From Tiliqua scincoides (lineage: Eukaryota; Chordata; Lepidosauria; Squamata; Scincidae), in the NCBI RefSeq assembly GCF_035046505.1, contig NC_089824.1:113905997-113969996 (forward strand): a stretch of DNA of 64,000 nt. The letters are read 5' to 3'. The notes under the pieces were generated by a model, which was not told the origin of the DNA, made no database searches, and saw nothing but the letters and a program-made list of their open reading frames with translations. The position numbers and the translations under genes were made by a program. This document shows, in pieces, positions 23,767 to 34,739 of this stretch. Position 1 is the stretch's first letter; every line of letters starts with the position of its first letter.

Positions 23767-24439
23767 CGGGTCACGTGCGCAGGGGCGGAGAAGGGGGGCA
23801 AAACGGGGTGTGGGGGAGGAATTCTGGGGGTTGCCCTGGGTGCGGGGACCCCCAGGAATGCCACTGGGGGGGCTGACCTGTGGAAACCCTGTCTTAGAAT
23901 AAAACAATCCTGCCCTTAGTAGAATAAGAAGCCCCTCCCCTCGCAAAGGAGCAGCTGCTGCAACTGGTGCTGCTGCAAACGTACATATCCCAACCAAATA
24001 CGCCTCTACCCTGCCTGCCTATCCAAAAACTAAGGAAGGCTGCCTGCCTGCTGCCTGCCTAGATGAACGCTATGCTGGGAATGTGTGTGTGAGAGAGAGA
24101 GAACACAAGAGAACTGCTTGCTATGGCTACGAGGGACGCAATGAGCACATGAACCTTGGGTGGCTCTTTTTTAGTGGGTGCCTCTTTTTCTATACCTCGA
24201 GGACAGCCTCCCCCTGCTTCTCCCCACCTCCTACAGCCCCTCCTTCTGCTTGCAAAATCCACCTGTCCCTATGGGGAAAACTGCTCCTCCTGTCTCCCTC
24301 CCTCTTCTGGAGACATATTCTCTGTCCAATGGATGCTCCAGGGATGCCTCCCTGTCTTGGGTTCTCTCTGCAGGACTCTATGTGGATTATAGCGTCAGCA
24401 AAGCCAGGTAAAATTGAGACTTCTGCAAAAGTATTTTAT

Positions 24440-24542
24440 TTTGTATATTTATTGTATTTTTTAACTTGATTGTTAGCCGCCTTGGGTGCCCTTCGGGGAG
24501 AAAGGCGGAATACAAATCCAACAAACAAACAAACAAATAAAA
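24440..24542 (+). mobile_element. LINE 3' end (CR1/L2-like)
   Basis: GTTAGCCGCCTTGGGTGCCC then GGGGAGAAAGGCGGAATACA and (AAAC)n: the same type of 3' end as at 9025-9615. Confidence 0.6.
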
Positions 24543-25089
24543 GTTGCTGCAAGTTCTCTATCATGAGTCCCTGCAGTTTTTTTTAAGCCCAAACAAAAAA
24601 GTTAACCATTTCGCTCCACCCCCAAACCCCGTCTCTGAACATAGTGTACTGTGCTGCTCATTCATGCAAACCCAGCTTCGGTATCGTCACAAGAGGTTTT
24701 TTGGGTGAGATGGGGCAAGCAGTAGCCATTGGTGGGCAACTTGAGTCGCCCAAGCAGATGGTGACACACAAGTCAGTAGCCCCCAATCTCAAATGTTTCA
24801 CTGAGTCTTCCATGTGCATGACTCAAGTTTTCATGAGTCAGCGAAAAACGCTAATTTTCATGACTCGGACTATACTGAGACTTACTTCTGAGTAGACATG
24901 ATGGGGCTGAAGTCTCCAGGTGACTGTGAAAGGAATTCTGGAAATTTTAACAGAACCCCCAGGTATTTCCAAGATAATCTGTTGGAGGGGAATATTTTGT
25001 AGATTCCAACCCAACATTAATTGTACCAGTTCACCTGCTTCACCAGTTCACCTGTCAGCATCCCCCAAAATGCTTTTAACCTCAAAGCA

Positions 25090-26060
25090 GCTTAACTTAA
25101 ATTTAAAACAATGCCTTGGTTCCAAAGATGCACTTGGGCATGCCCAGCAAAATCTCTGACTTCTTCCAGGAAATGCAAGCCAGCATGGACAAATTCAAAG
25201 CAGCATGTGACAACTTTGGTTTCCTCATCAACACAAAGAAAACCAAAGTGATGCACCAGCCAGCTCTGAAGGCCCAACACTGAGAGCCCACCATCATAGT
25301 GAAGGGACAAAAGCTGCAAGCAGTGCACCAATTTACATACCTTGGCAGCACAACATCAAGGTCAACTGCAGAATCACCAAGGCAAGTTCTGCATTTGGCA
25401 GACTGTGGACCAACATGTGGAATTGCTGTGGAATAAGCCTTGCTACAAAGCTTAAAGTCTACCGAGCAGTTGTGCTAACTATTTTGCTGTATGCCAGTGA
25501 GACTTGGACTGTATACAGGAGCCACGCTAGGCAACTGGACCACTTCCACACGACGTGCCTCCGCAGACTTCTGAGGATCCAGTGGCAGGACAGGGTGCCA
25601 GATACAGAAGTCCTCTCCAGAGCAGGACTGCCGTCAGTTCACACCCTGCTGATGAAAGCCCAGATACGCTGGGCAGGTCACATTGTAAGGATGACCAACC
25701 ACCGCATCCCTAAACAGGTCTTCTATGATGAGCTGTCTCATGGAAAGTGATCGCATGGGGGACAAAAGACACACTGAAAGCCTCTCTCAAGTCCCTGGAT
25801 ATTGACACCACCACCTGGGAAATCCTGGCACAAGACCAATCAACATGGTGCACATTGATCCACCAAGGCTGTCAGACATCTGAAGCCAGAAGGACAACCA
25901 TAGCACAAGAGAAGTGTGCACTCCGTAAAGCCAGAGCTGCAAATGCTGCAACAGTGGTGCCTACACATGTCTGCCCAACATGTGGCAGAACATTCCATGC
26001 ACATATTGGCCTTATTAATCACTTGTGAACACACTGTGGACAGTCCACAACCCCTTAGAT
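25090..26060 (+). mobile_element. LINE, C-terminal part with zinc finger
   Basis: Frames read DKFKAACDNFGFLINTKKTK, then LLYASETWTVYRSHARQLDH, LRRLLRIQWQDRVPDTEVLS RAGLPS and finally CPTCGRTFHAHIGLINH followed by a stop and THCG. This is the end of a non-LTR reverse transcriptase polyprotein and its terminal CCHH finger, related to the copy at 32161. It is broken by frameshifts (near 25280-25380 and 25745) and a stop in the finger. Confidence 0.8.
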
Positions 26061-26100
26061 GTCTTCATATAAAGAGGTCAATTTGCCTATATAGTGCACT

Positions 26101-26763
26101 CAGAGGTGTTGCTATAGGGGTGCAAGTGGTGTGCAGACTGCACTGGATGATGCACTGGGGGGGCGACACCACTACTTGCAAAAATTGTGATACCTTGAAC
26201 AATTCTTGAATAATATCATCATGTTATATATATCATTCAATGTGGAATTTCATGCAGAATGCAAAGAAACAAACCAAGTTTAATTATCTGTATTTTACCT
26301 GAAGATATGGCCATATAACCAGAAAAGGAAAACACAACTGCCTTATGTAACAAAAACTGAATTTTATTAACTCAAAAATAAACAATGAGACTGATTGTTC
26401 TGAGAGCCAATGAGGTGTTGTTATGACACAGCAGGGAACCGGTGATGTGTTAGTATAAGTTAGCACTCATCTCCATGTATCGGAGCTAATTCTAGGACTC
26501 TTATTCAGTTGTGTGAGTGCCCTCAAGTTGACCACTGGTTTTTTGTTGGTTACTGATTTGTTGGGTGACCTGTACTACTATATATTTAAATAAATAAATA
26601 AAGTTAATGGGGGGCTATAGCAACTGCAGTTTTGCCACTGCATTTTGGTTGTGTGTATGATATTGTGATTTATTCCATATGTTCTGGTATAGGTGGAGGT
26701 CCATCATGGGGGTGATGCAATGAGCTCTTGCACTGGGTGACACCAACCCTAATGATGCTTCTG
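26101..26763 (+). mobile_element. hAT-type non-autonomous element (663 bp)
   Basis: The same family as 14939-15566 in opposite orientation. Ends CAGAGGTGTTGCTATAGG and CCCTAATGATGCTTCTG. Flanking octamers AGTGCACT / ATCCCACT agree only in part. Confidence 0.65.
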
Positions 26764-27129
26764 ATCCCACTTCTGGGCTTCCTAGGAAGGTTTGGTTGGA
26801 AACTGGAAAACAGAGTTCTGGACCCTGAAGGCCTTTGGTCTGATCCCGCAGAACTTTCCCTGGGTTGGAATCTCCCCCAAGAATGTACAGTCTCTCCTCA
26901 GCAAGAAAGCCTGTGTGGAGAGGCTTCTCTGCAGGAAGAAACTTTAGAACCGTGCTGACCAGCTGACAAGGGTGGGTTTGAATTGCACCATCTGGTTTTT
27001 CTATACAGTTTCAACGCACTATCTTCTAAAAGGTTACCCTGGTCTTATTGTCATTCTCAAGTAGTTCTTAGCAGAAAAACTGGGAGAAGAAGATACCAGA
27101 GTCAGAATACCAATGGAAATGAAGTGAAA

Positions 27130-27345
27130 CAGCAGTGCCTGTGTAGCCACACTGCAGCGCTGGGGCAAGGGCCCAGCACTCCCATCCCTTGAGAAGGCAG
27201 ATGCAGCATGCAGTGCACAGCCCACTGGCACAGCTGCACCAGCACTGGGCAACCGGACAGGCCCCATTCAGCGTCTGGACAGTGACAATGCAGTGCGATC
27301 CTAGGCCACAAAGGGCACAATCCTTACTGGGTCTACTCAGAAGTA
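27130..27345. mobile_element. GGGCCCAATCC-type MITE remnant
   Basis: CAAGGGCCCAGCACTCCC, CCCTTGAGAAGGC and GCACAGCCCACTGGCACAG repeat the internal pattern of the MITE copies at 48620 and 57086, in opposite orientation. It lies just upstream of the FAM20B CpG island. Confidence 0.45.
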
Positions 27346-27399
27346 AATCCTGTTTTGTTCAATGGGACTTACTCTCAGGAAAGCGTGGGCAGGTCTGCG

Positions 27400-28800
27400 G
27401 CCCAAAGCCCCTTCTGGAACGGAACCCACAACCGGACCCTTCTGCAAGGGCTTGCGACCATTCCAGGCCGGTGCGGTGCGCGCGCAACAGGGACAGACAT
27501 GCAGGCCCGAGGACCGGGCAGAAAGGGCGGGGCTCTGACGGGGTGAGGGGGCTCCAGAGGGGCAGGCGCAGTCCCGGGCGACAGCCCAGTCCCCTGCGCG
27601 CTTCCCCGGGAACTTACTTCTGAGCAGACGTACCTGGAGGGGCTGAGCGAGCAGAGAGGCAGCTGCGTGGGCATCACCAGTGGGCAGCAGGACACGGGGG
27701 GGGCGGCGGCTGCGCGTCCCCTCGAGGCTCCGCGAGAGCGCAGGCGGCGCGCGGCCCTTCCGTCCCAGGCTGGCTGAGGGGGGAACAAAGCGCCCCTTCG
27801 GGGTCGCTTTGACGAAAGCCGTCCCGACACTCGGGCTGCTCTCCGAGCAGGGGAGGGCGAAACGCCCGCCCCGAACACGTCGCTGTGGGAGGCGGAGTGC
27901 TAGCTAGCGCCGCTTCCTATTGGCCGGCGAAGAAGGAAGGAAGCGGCGCGAGATCGGCGCGGCCCTTCATTGGTCGGGGAGGCCACGCGGACCCCCGAAG
28001 AACTGCGTGGGGCGGAGTCTCTCGTCCTAGCGCGAGAATAAGCGGGCGACGCTGCCTGGCCGAGGGCGGGCGCGAGGGGGGCGCGGCTTCGCCGGGTGCT
28101 CCCATTGGTCGAGGGTCGGACGGGGCACGAGCTGGGCGGTGCCGTGTTGTGCGAGGGAGAAGTGCTGAGGGCTGTTGGCGGCGGCTGTCGTGGCCGGCCC
28201 AGCGAGCGGGGATGGCGCGTGGGCGCCTCTTGGCCGGGTAGGTAGAAACGTGAGCGTTGAGGGGGGCGGGGGAGACGCGGGGCGCATGCGTCAAGGGAGC
28301 GACCCCCAGCCCGCCCCACCCCGCAGGGAGTCGCAGATCCATCCGTGTGGTAGGTATGGGGGGGGGATCCCCGGCGCCTCCCGGCGTGTGTCCCGCTCCC
28401 CTTGAGAAGAGGGCGCGAGAAGGCGGCGCTGTCCCCTCCCCGTCCGAAACGAAAGCGGCGAACAACGCGCTGTCCTCCGGGGGGCAGGGCCTGGGCCGGC
28501 GCCTGTTGTGTGACTGAACTCTCGGGACGTGTGAAATCGGAAGGCCGGCTGGGAAGCTGAAGTGCCCCTTGAGCATGGGCAGAGTGCGCTTCCCCGCGCC
28601 TCAGGGCGCCGACGGCCATGTAGAGTGTCGGGGCGGGAAGGGCTTCTGGGCCCCCGCAGCTCGCCTCTCCTTCCAACGGAGGGGGGAGGCTGACCAGGCT
28701 CCAGGCACCAGCAGGCGGGGTACTGCACTCTTCGCATGCTCAGAAGCTAGTTCTGTCAGTGCTCAGCGTTGGGGGATGCTGCTGCTGGGCTGAGCTCCTC
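27400..28800 (+). promoter_or_regulatory. FAM20B: CpG island, probable FAM20B promoter and untranslated first exon
   Basis: The GC content and CpG density rise abruptly over about 1.4 kb against an AT-rich background. Three inverted CCAAT boxes (ATTGG) lie at 27919, 27969 and 28104, with several GC boxes (GGGCGG-like) between them, and no TATA box stands out. This fits a TATA-less housekeeping promoter. The next gene downstream on this strand is FAM20B, whose first coding exon has a splice acceptor in front of it, so a separate upstream untranslated exon is expected. A plausible donor is the GTAGGT at about 28238. The exact start site and exon end are inferred. Long open frames on both strands here are by-products of high GC. 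Confidence 0.7.
27919..28108 (-). promoter_or_regulatory. Three inverted CCAAT boxes
   Basis: ATTGG occurs at 27919-27923, 27969-27973 and 28104-28108, each in a G/C-rich setting (TATTGGCCGG, CATTGGTCGG, CATTGGTCGA). Repeated reversed CCAAT boxes are the usual signature of NF-Y binding just upstream of the start sites of CpG-island promoters. Binding is inferred. Confidence 0.5.
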
Positions 28801-28867
28801 TGAGCAGCAGGCGCCAGCAGCTGTGGTGTGAGATGCAGCGAGTTGGTCCTCCCTGAACTCTGTTCGC

Positions 28868-28932
28868 TGCTCTGGAAGTTTTTGCTTCCAGAGCAAAACT
28901 TGCTCCAGAGCAAAAGTTTTGCTTCCAGAGCA
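28868..28932. repeat. Nested inverted repeats (CTTCCAGAGC cluster)
   Basis: GCTTCCAGAGCA occurs at 28884 and 28921, a shorter form at 28902, and its reverse complement CTCTGGAAG at 28871. Two overlapping hairpins can form (CTGGAAG/CTTCCAG and GCAAAACTT/AAGTTTTGC). It sits just downstream of the CpG island. Confidence 0.7.
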
Positions 28933-28975
28933 GGGTGGAGATGCTTTTTGTGGAGCAGACTCTTTCAGAACTCTT

Positions 28976-29311
28976 GAATCATCCTCACACGTTTAGCACC
29001 AGGACCCACTTTTTAGAATGAGAACCTCTCAGGGCCTGCCGGAAGTTAAGTCATAGCCGGAAGTGACATCATCAGGCAGGAACATTCTTAATCCTAGGCT
29101 ACGGTCCTACCAACATGCACCCAGGAGTAAGTCCCGTTGACTATACTGTTAAAAGCATATACAGAGTAGCCTGTTAGAAGTGCAGGTCTGTAACATTTCC
29201 CCAAATGCAGTCGTATACAGGGGAGCATCAAGTCTAATCTATTAAAAATAAAATATTGAAATGAATGGGGACCCACCTGGTGGGTCCCAACCCACATTTT
29301 GAGAAACACTG
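28976..29311 (+). mobile_element. hAT-type (Charlie-like) non-autonomous element
   Basis: It is a diverged copy of the 34333-34692 element: AGCACCAGGACCCACTTTTT AGAATGAGAA near the start and TTTTGAGAAACACTG at the end. The left terminus is worn and no clear target duplication remains. Confidence 0.7.
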
Positions 29312-29460
29312 TGTCAAACAAATGTGTGTACATGCTGCAGAGAAATGGTCAGGCTTCTCTGTGTCCATGTTAAAATGGCCACCCCTAATATTAGCTCTGC
29401 TGGCATGTACATAATTTCCAATCTAATATAGTTTTTATTTGTCTGCACGTTTCATCCTGC

Positions 29461-30290
29461 TCATCTTCCAGAAAACCACATACTGCTCACAATGGTTAGA
29501 TCTGTAACATGAATTGGAAGATTCTTTGAGATTGTCTGACCCAGTTGTCTGCTCAGTGCAGGCAGCTGTTGCCATATAGTCTCTGGCAGGATTCTGTCCA
29601 TTCTCTGCTTGAAAATCTCCAGTGAGGAACAGCTGCCCATTGCATGAGGCAGACTGTTCTTTCTCATGTTAGTCTACTACCCTGTGGTTTCAACCAATTG
29701 GCTCTAATCTTGCCCTCGAGGGCCATAGAGTGTAATTCCTCCACATCATCCGTTCGATGGATTATGATCATATCTCCTCTTAGAGTTCAAGCCTTAGAGC
29801 TTTCCAATTTTTCAATACCAATACAGTGCCCAAGGTAAGGGAAGAAATGTTCCCTTCCCTTGAGAAGGCCACTATGACTGCCCCCCAGAATGCTGTGTGC
29901 ACCCCATTGTCATGACTGCGTCAATCCTGGAAAAGTTGGATAGGATGGGTCCTTAGCCTTCTCTTCTCATGGGTAAACTTATGAAGCTCCTTTAACCGTT
30001 CCCCAAATGATTTGGTTTCCAGATCTCACCATTCTTGTTGCCCTCCTCTGAACTCACTCCAGCTTATCAAAATCTTAAAATGTGATATCCGAAACTGGAT
30101 ACAGTATTCAAAGTGACGTCTAACTAGTGTAGAACAGGTTGGAACTATTACTGCTTATTATCTGTACTCTGTGTCTGTCACTGCAGTCCAGTATTGCATT
30201 AGCTTCTTTTTGTATTTTGATCACACTTCTGTATCTTCTTCTAGTCCACTAAAGAACCTAGACCTTTTTTAACATGTACTGTACTGCTCC
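29461..30290 (-). mobile_element. CR1-type LINE 3' end interrupted by a MITE
   Basis: On the minus strand the frame at 29461-29667 contains LPHAMGSCSSLEIFKQRMD, the CR1 C-terminus. Farther upstream the sequence encodes the region around GAGTGAGTTCAGAGGAGGGC, typical of CR1. The GGGCCC-type MITE at 29823-29953 breaks it. Confidence 0.65.
29823..29953. mobile_element. GGGCCCAATCC-type MITE in a CR1 copy
   Basis: CAGTGCCCAAGGTAAGGGAA and GAAAAGTTGGATAGGATGGG match the ends and body of the MITE family (48620-48798). Confidence 0.55.
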
Positions 30291-30824
30291 ATAGCCTCCT
30301 CAAGGCACACCATCTCCACTCCTCAAGGCACACCATCAGTTTTTTGACAATTTACAAGGCACACTGCACTGCCAGCAGGGTGTTCCATCCCCCAATGGCC
30401 CTACTAATAGTAAATGACCCCCCCCCAAAAAAAAAACTCCCATGGACCATTCACAGCACACCAATGTGCTTCAACACAGTAGTTCAAAATTAATGAGTTA
30501 ACTTATAGCAGTACAAAAGCATAGCCCAGGCATGCAGGGATGGTGTCAGGCAAGCAAAAGCACCAAATGAGTTGCAAGGGATGCCAAAAATGAGAGTAGA
30601 TTTGCCAGCATTTTCAGGGCAATGAATGCCAATCCCTTTTTGAACTGTAAGCTCTGGGCTCATTGCTTGAATGAATATGGATTTTTTCTCTGAAATTTAA
30701 GATCTACCCAAGCCCTATGCTGTTCAGAAATACCAGTATTAAATTCTCCAATAAGCTGTAATTATGAACTTGGTTAGGAGTGTGAAGGTGGTGAATGGAG
30801 TTATGTAATATTTGTTCTTTCCAT
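30291..30824. other. FAM20B intron 1, unassigned stretch
   Basis: No exon or certain repeat. CTCCTCAAGGCACACCATC is duplicated in tandem at about 30297-30331. Confidence 0.4.
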
Positions 30825-31252
30825 CAGGGGTGCCCAAACCTGGCACCCAGTCCGGCCCTCAGGAAGGCCCCAGTCTCCAATGTGCCTCTGGCCCTCCGGA
30901 GACTTGCTGGAGCCCATGCTAGCCTGATGCAACTGCTCTCAGCGTGATGGCCAGCTGTTGGACTTATTGCACGAGCTGTGGGACGAGGGCTCCCTCCACT
31001 GCTTGCTGTTTCACATCTGTGATGCAGCAGCGGCAGCAAAGGGAAGGCTGGCCTTGCTTCGTGCAAGGCCTTTTATAGGCCTTGAGCTATTGCAAGACTT
31101 TCATTCATTCATATAAGTTCCATCTCTAATATATTCATTTATGTAAATTTATTCAAATTTGAAATGTAAATTAATTCTTCCCCCCCCCCGGCCCCCAACA
31201 CAGTGTCAGAGAGATGATGTGGCCCTCCTGCCAAAAAGTTTGGACACCCCTG
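30825..31252. mobile_element. hAT-type non-autonomous element (428 bp)
   Basis: Ends CAGGGGTGCCCAAACC / AGTTTGGACACCCCTG are inverted repeats. The target duplication is CTTTCCAT (30817) / CTTTACAT (31253), one change. It is the same family as 1-174 and 62219-63172. Confidence 0.88.
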
Positions 31253-32070
31253 CTTTACATTGTACTTTATAGGTAGATGACTCTTGTTCACTGTTGTAGG
31301 ACTTTGAAGTCTGAATTCAAAAAGGGAAGGAATTCTCTTCCCCCAGCATAGCAAATTGAATACTGCTGTTGCAACTGCTGTTGCACAGTTTGCCAGTTTG
31401 GAAATGACCTGGTGGTAAAGCTGTTTTGACTGTTACACATGTCTCATATTGCCATCCTAGTGAGCAGTAAAATACAAAGCTGTGTTCTCATCTCTTTGGG
31501 ATCTGTGCAAAATGAACTGTTTTCAGCACTCTTTAGAGCAGATGAACTTGAGTTTCCAAAGAATCAGGACTGTAGTTGAAATCTGATACAATACACATTT
31601 TGGAGCTCTACAAAAATGTAATGAATAAATGGTAATTAGCTGAAATACATCAAGCAATTTATTTTCTACCTTCAAGCGATACAACCCCCCTACATGCACC
31701 TTCAGCGCAAATTTTATGCATGTCTGCTTAGAAGTGCCATTCTGCTCAATGGGGCTTACTCCCAGACCAATGTGTAGAGATTGCAGCCCTTGTTTCCCCA
31801 TCCTAGAAAATCCTTTTGGTCTGAAGAACTGCCCCTAACATCCCACGACCTTTGGGTATTTCTACCATGTAATGGCTGCATATGCTCCAGCAGTGTACAA
31901 AATAACCTATAATAACCTAAGCGTGTCTGTCATGGGAGACCCCTTGGGAACTGCTCTAAGCTCCTTGGGGGGAGCAGATTGTAATGAAGTATGTAGGGAG
32001 GTTATTGTTTGGAAATTGTTTTCTCCAGGTTCAGGGGAATTGTCTATTTTGTATGTTGGCAAGATTTGAA

Positions 32071-32160
32071 TAAGGTAGTACCTGTGTAAAGATGTAAAGT
32101 TTAGTAAAGTTTAGGTAGTACCTGTGTAAAGATGAATAAGGTAGTACCTGTGTAAAGATG
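32071..32160 (+). repeat. Three tandem copies of an AGGTAGTACCTGTGTAAAG unit
   Basis: AGGTAGTACCTGTGTAAAG with ATG following occurs at about 32073, 32113 and 32139, directly before the LINE at 32161. GTGTAAAGATG recurs right after the LINE (33049-33059). Confidence 0.85.
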
Positions 32161-33048
32161 TGAAGAAAACACAGGTCATGGTTCAGGATGTGGACTCACC
32201 TCCCTGCATTACAATCTCTGCGCATGAACTGGAGGTTGTCCATGACTTTGTGTACCTTGGCTCAACGATCTCCGACACTCTTTCTCTCGATACCGAGCTA
32301 AACAAACGCATCAGTAAAGCGGCTACCACGTTTTCCAGAGTCACAAAGAGAGTCTGGTCCAACAAGAAGGTGACAGAACATACCAAGATCCAGGTCTACA
32401 GAGCTTGCATCCTGAGTACACTTCTGTACTGCAGCGAGTCATGGACTCTCCGCTCACAACAGGAGAGGAAACTGAACGCTTTCCACATGCGCTGCCTCCG
32501 ACGCATCCTCGGCATCACCTGGCAGGACAAAGTTCCAAACAACACAGTCCTGGAACGTGCTGGAATCCCTAGCATGTATGCACTGCTGAAACAGAGACGC
32601 CTGCGTTGGCTCGGTCATGTCGTGAGAATGGAAGATGGCTGGATCCCAAAGGATCTCCTCTATGGAGAACTCGTGCAAGGAAAGCGCCCTACAGGTAGAC
32701 CACAGCTGCGATACAAGGACATCTGCAAGAGGGATCTGAAGGCCTTAGGGATGGACCTCAACAAGTGGGAAACCTTGGCCTCTGAGCGGTCTGCTTGGAG
32801 GCAGGCTGTGCAGCATGGCCTTTCCCAGTTTGAAGAGACACTTTGCCAGCAGTCTGAGGCAAAGAGGCAAAGAAGGAAGGCCCATAGCCAGGGAGACAGA
32901 CCAGGGACAGACTGCACTTGCTCCCGGTGTGGAAGGGATTGTCACTCCTGGATTGGCCTTTTCAGCCACACTAGACGCTGTGCCAGAACCACCTTTCAGA
33001 GCGCGATACCATAGTCTTTCGAGACTGAAGGTTACCAATACAATACAA
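32161..33048 (+). mobile_element. LINE insertion in FAM20B intron 1, 5'-truncated, open frame
   Basis: The frame from 32163 to the TAG at 33012-33014 is open for about 283 codons: KKTQVMVQDVDSPPC, then FVYLGSTISDTLSLDTELNK, LLYCSESWTLRSQQERKLNA, LRRILGITWQDKVPN, RLRWLGHVVRM and a terminal finger CSRCGRDCHSWIGLFSHTRRC-like motif. This is the C-terminal third of a non-LTR retrotransposon protein. Apparent target duplication GTGTAAAGATG (11 bp) is at 32150-32160 and 33049-33059. The absence of stops points to a fairly recent insertion. No start codon of its own is present. The clade (possibly RTE- or Rex-like) is uncertain. Confidence 0.85.
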
Positions 33049-33059
33049 GTGTAAAGATG

Positions 33060-34324
33060 ACACTTCTGCAACCTGTTTCATAACACCTTCATGGCATTGC
33101 ATATAGGAAGTGGCTTGAACCTAAAACAAATTTGATCCATGGTTGCATCTGATCAAGTCTGACTTGCATAATGGTTTTCATGCCCTCAAGAAATTTTTCA
33201 GCCAAGTTATGATAATCCTGTACTTTTTTTACATTACAGTTTAAGTAGCTTGGGGTTTTTTCTCTGCCACTGCATTTTGTTTGCTTGGGGTTCTTCATCC
33301 ATTAAGTAGCAGCAGTGGTACTTGCCTCTCTCCCAGGGCCCTGTAATTTGTGATAAATTGGAAAAGATTGGCATTTTTAAACAAAGTGCTGTTAATGTTA
33401 ATTTTTAATGGGGATTGGGTGGCTCCAGCTGGTATAAACAAGAGCTGCCATCCTCCTGCACAGTCTTGCTTGCAGTTTATCTGCCTCACTTGTCTGCAAA
33501 ACATTCTGTGTTTGGAAGTTGTGCAGCCTATACTTGACTCTACAGCCTGTACAATTATTTTCAGAGATTAGAAACTTGAGCAGCTAGATCCACGTAGCAG
33601 AGATTACACAGGGCTGAGGTTGCGGATCTGAAATCTGTGAAGTTGCTGTATTCTTGCACGTGGATGCAAAATCTTTTCTTTATCTGACTGGTTCAGTTTT
33701 TGGGTTACTTCCACAAAGGAAATAGGAGAGTAATGGAGAGGAACAGGAGAGGAAAAAATAGGAGAGGAAATAGTAGTCTGTAATGGTGGATAACTGTCTT
33801 TTCTCAGGAATACAGCTGATCTGGAAGTACAGTATCTGTGCAGGTGTTACTTGGTTGGGTCAGGGAGGTTTGCTGAGTATATGGACTAGCTTGGGATTGC
33901 CCAACTCCTTGGAGCCATTAAAATATGCACACTGTCACATGCACTCAAACTGTCTCATCCTCTTTGAAGCTTGTACACTGCTCCCTGTGAACAGGATTGG
34001 ATGTCCCAGACTTGGCTGGCAAATAGACCTCCCCATGATTTGCATGCACGTTGGGTGAACAGTTCTCCCAGTGTGTGTGCAAATTTGAACCTGAGAATGC
34101 ACAAATTCAGCTCTATGGCAATTTAGTGTATTCCTTGTGCAAGATAAGAGTTTTGGTGGCTTTTAGAGTAGCTCAGAAGTAAAACTTGCACCCATCTCAA
34201 ATAAGTTGGAGTGCTTTGATATACCTCCTTTTTGTGTTGCTTCATCTCAAACAGGACCATCAAGGTGCTGTTTAGTTGGAGATGACAGTGATTAGGGGGA
34301 CAATAGCATGTGTGGTTTATAACA
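33060..34324. other. FAM20B intron 1, unassigned stretch
   Basis: No exon or clear repeat recognised in about 1.3 kb. Confidence 0.4.
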
Positions 34325-34332
34325 TTCTGCAC

Positions 34333-34692
34333 CAGTGGTTCTCACACATTTAACACCAGGATCCACTTTTTAGCATGAGAATCTTTCAGGACCCACCCGA
34401 AGTGATGTCATGACCGGAAATGACATCATCAAGCAGGAAAATTTTAACACTTCTAGGCTGCAATCCTACCCACACTTACCCAGGAGTAAGTCCTATTTAC
34501 TAACTTTGTTAAAAGAATATACATAGTAGCTTGTTAAAAGTACAGGTCTGTAACATGTCCCCAAATGCAATCACACACCATGGTAGCATTGTCTAATATA
34601 TTAAAAATAAAATATTGAAATGAATGGGGACCCACCTGAATTTGGCTCATGACCCACCTAGTGGGTCCTGACCCACAGTTTGAGAAACACTG
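34333..34692 (+). mobile_element. hAT-type (Charlie-like) non-autonomous element (360 bp)
   Basis: Ends CAGTGGTTCTCACACATTT and CAGTTTGAGAAACACTG. A perfect 8-bp target duplication TTCTGCAC lies at 34325-34332 and 34693-34700. Inside, at about 34455-34520, is a copy of the CCCAGGAGTAAGTCC motif. Confidence 0.92.
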
Positions 34693-34739
34693 TTCTGCAC
34701 AGTGGGGGGGGGAATAAAAATTTGTTTTCCTCTCTTTTT

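Larger units (their letters stand above)
22931..23867. mobile_element. GC-rich hAT-like element with internal minisatellite
   Basis: Ends CCACTGGCATACCTAGGG and CCCAGGAATGCCACTGG are imperfect inverted repeats. The 8-bp flanks agree at about 6 of 8 positions. Inside are a CCCCT run (about 23070-23095), a 3 x 99-100 bp minisatellite (23271-23567) and a 17-bp-arm palindrome (23727-23766). Long frames on both strands are repeat artefacts. Confidence 0.55.

Noticed and set aside
27900-28676. A 258-codon minus-strand frame in the FAM20B CpG island
   Set aside because: It has the same GC artefact, no family resemblance and no splice context. A divergent gene cannot be excluded but is not supported.
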